Assembly: GCF_900102135.1 (NCBI RefSeq)
Contig: NZ_FMVJ01000002.1
Location: 1-64,000, forward strand
Reading direction: 5' to 3'
Origin: Microvirga guangxiensis
GTDB taxonomy: Bacteria; Pseudomonadota; Alphaproteobacteria; Rhizobiales; Beijerinckiaceae
Length of the DNA stretch: 64,000 bases
In this document: positions 62,073-64,000 of the stretch, in pieces
Position numbering within the stretch: the stretch's first letter is position 1
How the letters are laid out: each line of letters starts with the position of its first letter
Notes under the pieces: generated by a model
What the model was told of the DNA's origin: nothing
Databases searched by the model: none
What the model saw: only the letters and a program-made list of their open reading frames with translations
Made by a program: the position numbers and the translations under genes

Positions 62073-62135
62073 ACTCTAGGTCCACCGGAATCCTGTGCTT
62101 GACCGGTGGGGACAATCTCTTGACAGTTTTGACCG
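62073..62135 (-). promoter_or_regulatory. Operator H: 16-5-16 direct-repeat element with -10 hexamer
   Basis: Read toward the DUF2092 gene: repeat 1 CGGTCAAAACTGTCAA, spacer GAGAT, repeat 2 TGTCCCCACCGGTCAA, then GC; TAGAGT (62073-62078) starts 20 bases after repeat 2. It is nearly identical to operator A. It begins 8 bp after the AraC stop codon, so it separates the regulator from the operon. Confidence 0.87.
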
Positions 62136-62143
62136 TCGGCGCG

Positions 62144-63250
62144 TCAGCCCGGATGACCTTCGCCACGCCACGCAGTGGGGGTCCGGCCCGACCAGCGCCG
62201 GAAGGCGCGGGTGAAGGCGCTCGCCTCGGAATAGCCCAGCGCCGCCGCGATCTGTCCCAGCGGCACTGCGGTATCCTGCAGCAACTGGCGGGCGATCTCG
62301 AAGCGGATTTCGTTCGTAATGGCCCTGTATCCCATACCGCTCCCTTTGAGGCGACGGCTGAGGGTGCGCCGGTGCATCGCCAACAGATCGGCAATGTCGT
62401 CTGCCGAGCAGTGTTTGCTCGTCAGCCGGGTTCGCAGCAGGCGCCGGATGTCGTCTGAAAGGAGAGAACTCTGGGCGCCTTTCATCTGTTGGATCCGTTC
62501 CTCCAGCAGGGCCCGCATAACGGGGTCGGCGCCGGGAATCCGGCAGTTCAGATCACTGGTCGGAAAGACGATGATGGCCGTCTCCTGATTGAAGCGAACG
62601 GGAGCCCGAAAGAGGCGTCGGTAGGGTTCCTGATCAGGTGGCGCGACCCGTGGCAGCAGAACCTCGGTCGGGTTCCAGTCGGGACCACACAAGGCACGCA
62701 AGGCGTTGACCGCGACGGCTAGGGATCCGTCCGAGATCTGATCCGCGCTCTCGGCCTTCGGCTGGTAGATCGAGAACGTGAACAGGGCCGTGTCGCCGAT
62801 GATCATCAACGATGGGACGGAGCCTCGGTTCTGAATGCTCAGGTTGGAGACGAGCGCTCGCATGGCATCGCCCACGGTCTCCGAGTGCTGCATCAGACGC
62901 CCGACCATGCCCAGCGACAGGATCGTAGCGCGCTGGCCGACCAGCAGCCCAAAGTGCGGGCAGCGGGTACGCGCCACGCTCAGCGTGAGCAGCCGGCCCA
63001 GGGCCGCATGAGGGATCACGTTCGCGCCATCGTCGAACAGATGCGGGTCGAGCCCCGCTTCGCGGATGATCGGATCGGGATCGATGCCGAAATCGCGCAA
63101 GGTCGGGGCTATCTCCTTAGCGACACCCAGGTGAATGTAGCCAGGCGGCAGCGTTCGCCCGGGGCCCGCCAGAACCGTTGGCGGAATTGTTGAGGAGCTC
63201 TCTCGACCGATACTCGTGGACGGAGGCACGATGCTTCTGATCATCGTCAT
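62144..63250 (-). CDS. AraC-family regulator with Arabinose_bd-type N-terminal domain
   Basis: A 368-residue regulator: residues about 40-235 are the Arabinose_bd-type (OruR/GadX-like) sensor (GYIHLGVAKEIAPTLRDFGIDPDPI, CPHFGLLVGQRATILSLGMVGRLM), and about 262-362 the AraC DNA-binding domain (DDIADLLAMHRRTLSRRLKGSG, LGQIAAALGYSEASAFTRAFRRWSG). The DNA-binding domain closely resembles that of the short protein at 58095. Two AraC domains in a dimer would contact the two repeats of the 21-bp-period element, so it is the best candidate regulator of operators A-I. It lies between operators H and I and is divergent from the symporter gene. Confidence 0.92.
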   Translation of the reverse strand: MTMIRSIVPPSTSIGRESSSTIPPTVLAGPGRTLPPGYIHLGVAKEIAPTLRDFGIDPDPIIREAGLDPHLFDDGANVIPHAALGRLLTLSVARTRCPHFGLLVGQRATILSLGMVGRLMQHSETVGDAMRALVSNLSIQNRGSVPSLMIIGDTALFTFSIYQPKAESADQISDGSLAVAVNALRALCGPDWNPTEVLLPRVAPPDQEPYRRLFRAPVRFNQETAIIVFPTSDLNCRIPGADPVMRALLEERIQQMKGAQSSLLSDDIRRLLRTRLTSKHCSADDIADLLAMHRRTLSRRLKGSGMGYRAITNEIRFEIARQLLQDTAVPLGQIAAALGYSEASAFTRAFRRWSGRTPTAWRGEGHPG

Positions 63251-63424
63251 GGCCGCCTCGCCGTATTCTCAAGCGTCACTGAAAGCTAATGGGTCTTGCG
63301 CGACTGCACGGTGCGAAATCGCACGGTCGCAGCAACTGAACGCATCACCGAAAACCAGAGTCTTCTCAGGCACCGCACAGCTTAACCAGAGATTGGGGCT
63401 ATTTCACGGAAGCTACTTCCGCGC

Positions 63425-63488
63425 TGTCCGATCCGGTCAAGGGTCTGTCCCAAACCGTCAAGCCCGCCTGATCAACCAACGCCATGAT
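63425..63488 (+). promoter_or_regulatory. Operator I: 16-5-16 direct-repeat element with -10 hexamer
   Basis: Repeat 1 TGTCCGATCCGGTCAA, spacer GGGTC, repeat 2 TGTCCCAAACCGTCAA, then GC; CATGAT (63483-63488) starts 21 bases after repeat 2. It is between the AraC gene and the symporter gene and points to the latter (start 63534). Confidence 0.82.
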
Positions 63489-63533
63489 GGCCAGCACTGC
63501 TCGGCCGATGCGGCGGGCTAGGGAGGGATGCGG

Positions 63534-64000
63534 ATGAGCCTGGACCGGCTGATCAGTGTTCTCGTCGCTGTCACCCTGATCGAGATGATGCTCGCCACCG
63601 GGCTCGGCGTCCGGCTTGCGGACGTCATCCGTGTCGCCGGAAACGGGCAGCAACTCCTCTCTGCTGGCCTGATCAATTACGTAGCCGTCCCGGCAGCTGC
63701 AATTGTCCTGATCCTCCTTGTGGGCGGCGATCCGCCTTTCGCAGTCGGAGTTCTCCTTCTCGCGGTGTGCCCGGGGGCCCCTTATGGCCCTCCCCTGACA
63801 GCCCTCGCTCGCGGTGCCACGGCAACCGCTGTTGGGTTGATGGTGATCCTAGCCGGCTCGTCAGTGGTCGTGGCGCCGCTGCTTCTCTTCTTTCTTCTCC
63901 CGCTCACAACGGAAGCGACAGGCCTGCAGCTCCACGCCTTTGCGATGGTCGAAGCTATTATGGTGACACAACTTCTACCCCTTTGTTGCGGGCTCGCTAT
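63534..64000 (+). CDS. Bile acid:sodium symporter family protein (3' truncated by window edge)
   Basis: The frame starts at ATG 63534 (MSLDRLISVLVAVTLIEMM), with GGAGGG 8 bases upstream, and stays open to the end of the window (155 codons). The visible part has four to five membrane helices. MLATGLGVRLADV and AVCPGAPYGPPLTALARGATATAVG correspond to the first segment and the conserved cation-site region of BASS-family symporters, which import bile acids, pantothenate or other organic anions with sodium. Operator I is directly upstream. Confidence 0.8.
   Translation, partial: MSLDRLISVLVAVTLIEMMLATGLGVRLADVIRVAGNGQQLLSAGLINYVAVPAAAIVLILLVGGDPPFAVGVLLLAVCPGAPYGPPLTALARGATATAVGLMVILAGSSVVVAPLLLFFLLPLTTEATGLQLHAFAMVEAIMVTQLLPLCCGLA

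Noticed and set aside
62071..62394. An open frame whose end shares the peptide KTVKRLSPPVKH with a frame at 43498-43734
   Set aside because: The shared peptide is only the translation of operators H and A on the opposite reading; the rest of each frame is antisense or intergenic.
43500..63488. The repeated element as a dispersed REP/BIME-type or mobile repeat
   Set aside because: Copies vary outside fixed positions, all point to a downstream start codon, keep an exact 16-5-16 spacing and a phased -10 hexamer, and none lies after convergent genes. That is operator behaviour.

Overview
The window is high-GC DNA from an alphaproteobacterium, most likely Hyphomicrobiales. Microvirga or Methylobacterium-like organisms fit best, judging from the FtsH C-terminus, the many ABC and tripartite uptake systems, DUF3141/phasin genes and a DUF2092 gene; this placement is inference from gene content. 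There are no rRNA or tRNA genes, insertion sequences, phage genes or CRISPR arrays that I can see. It reads as a chromosomal accessory region in two parts: solute uptake and catabolism (about 1-41 kb), then an envelope/stress/carbon-overflow region (about 41-64 kb).

1-5.4 kb: 3' end of ftsH with a strong terminator, a Crp/Fnr regulator with a palindrome at its promoter, and small hypothetical genes including a histone-H1-like basic protein. 5.5-16 kb: an organophosphate-type uptake and sensing system on the minus strand. A PgtC-like binding protein, a sensor kinase and a sigma-54 activator form one overlapping operon; downstream, behind a consensus sigma-54 promoter, lie the binding protein, fused permease and ATPase of an AfuABC-like ABC transporter, then two phosphatases. 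16-24.4 kb: a tctCBA tripartite carboxylate transporter with PdxA-like and isopropylmalate/tartrate-dehydrogenase-like enzymes, a divergent LysR regulator and a split chromate transporter. 24.5-26.6 kb: a papain-like protease fused to an alpha/beta-hydrolase. 27-36 kb: a peptide/opine-type ABC transporter split over two divergent operons with a cupin, a XRE-cupin regulator, RidA and an FAD-dependent amine oxidase. 36-40.3 kb: a sugar ABC transporter. 40.5-43.1 kb: an unusual L,D-transpeptidase, a potassium channel and a Ca2+/H+ exchanger.

43-64 kb: many small secreted proteins, an MFS transporter, a phasin-like protein, and a long minus-strand operon pta-ackA-hypothetical-DUF3141-fabI-hypothetical-DUF3302-HlyD. 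Next come a DUF2092-hypothetical-MscS operon, two AraC-family regulators (one only a DNA-binding domain) and the start of a BASS-family symporter. The main discovery lies here. Nine intergenic regions carry the same element, always in the same orientation to the downstream gene: two 16-bp direct repeats (consensus NGTCCCAANCNGTCAA) separated by exactly 5 bp, followed by GC, with a -10-like hexamer 20-21 bp further on. This is the architecture of an AraC-family dimer operator overlapping the -35 region, so the nine promoters appear to form one undescribed regulon linking envelope proteins, acetyl-phosphate/acetate metabolism, a mechanosensitive channel, the short AraC regulator itself and a symporter. 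The two local AraC proteins, with similar DNA-binding domains, are the obvious candidate regulators.

Recurrent patterns: three of four transporter operons that begin with a binding-protein gene have a strong hairpin between that gene and the first permease gene; many operons use 4- or 8-bp start/stop overlaps; most start codons chosen here have a clear GGAG-type ribosome binding site.
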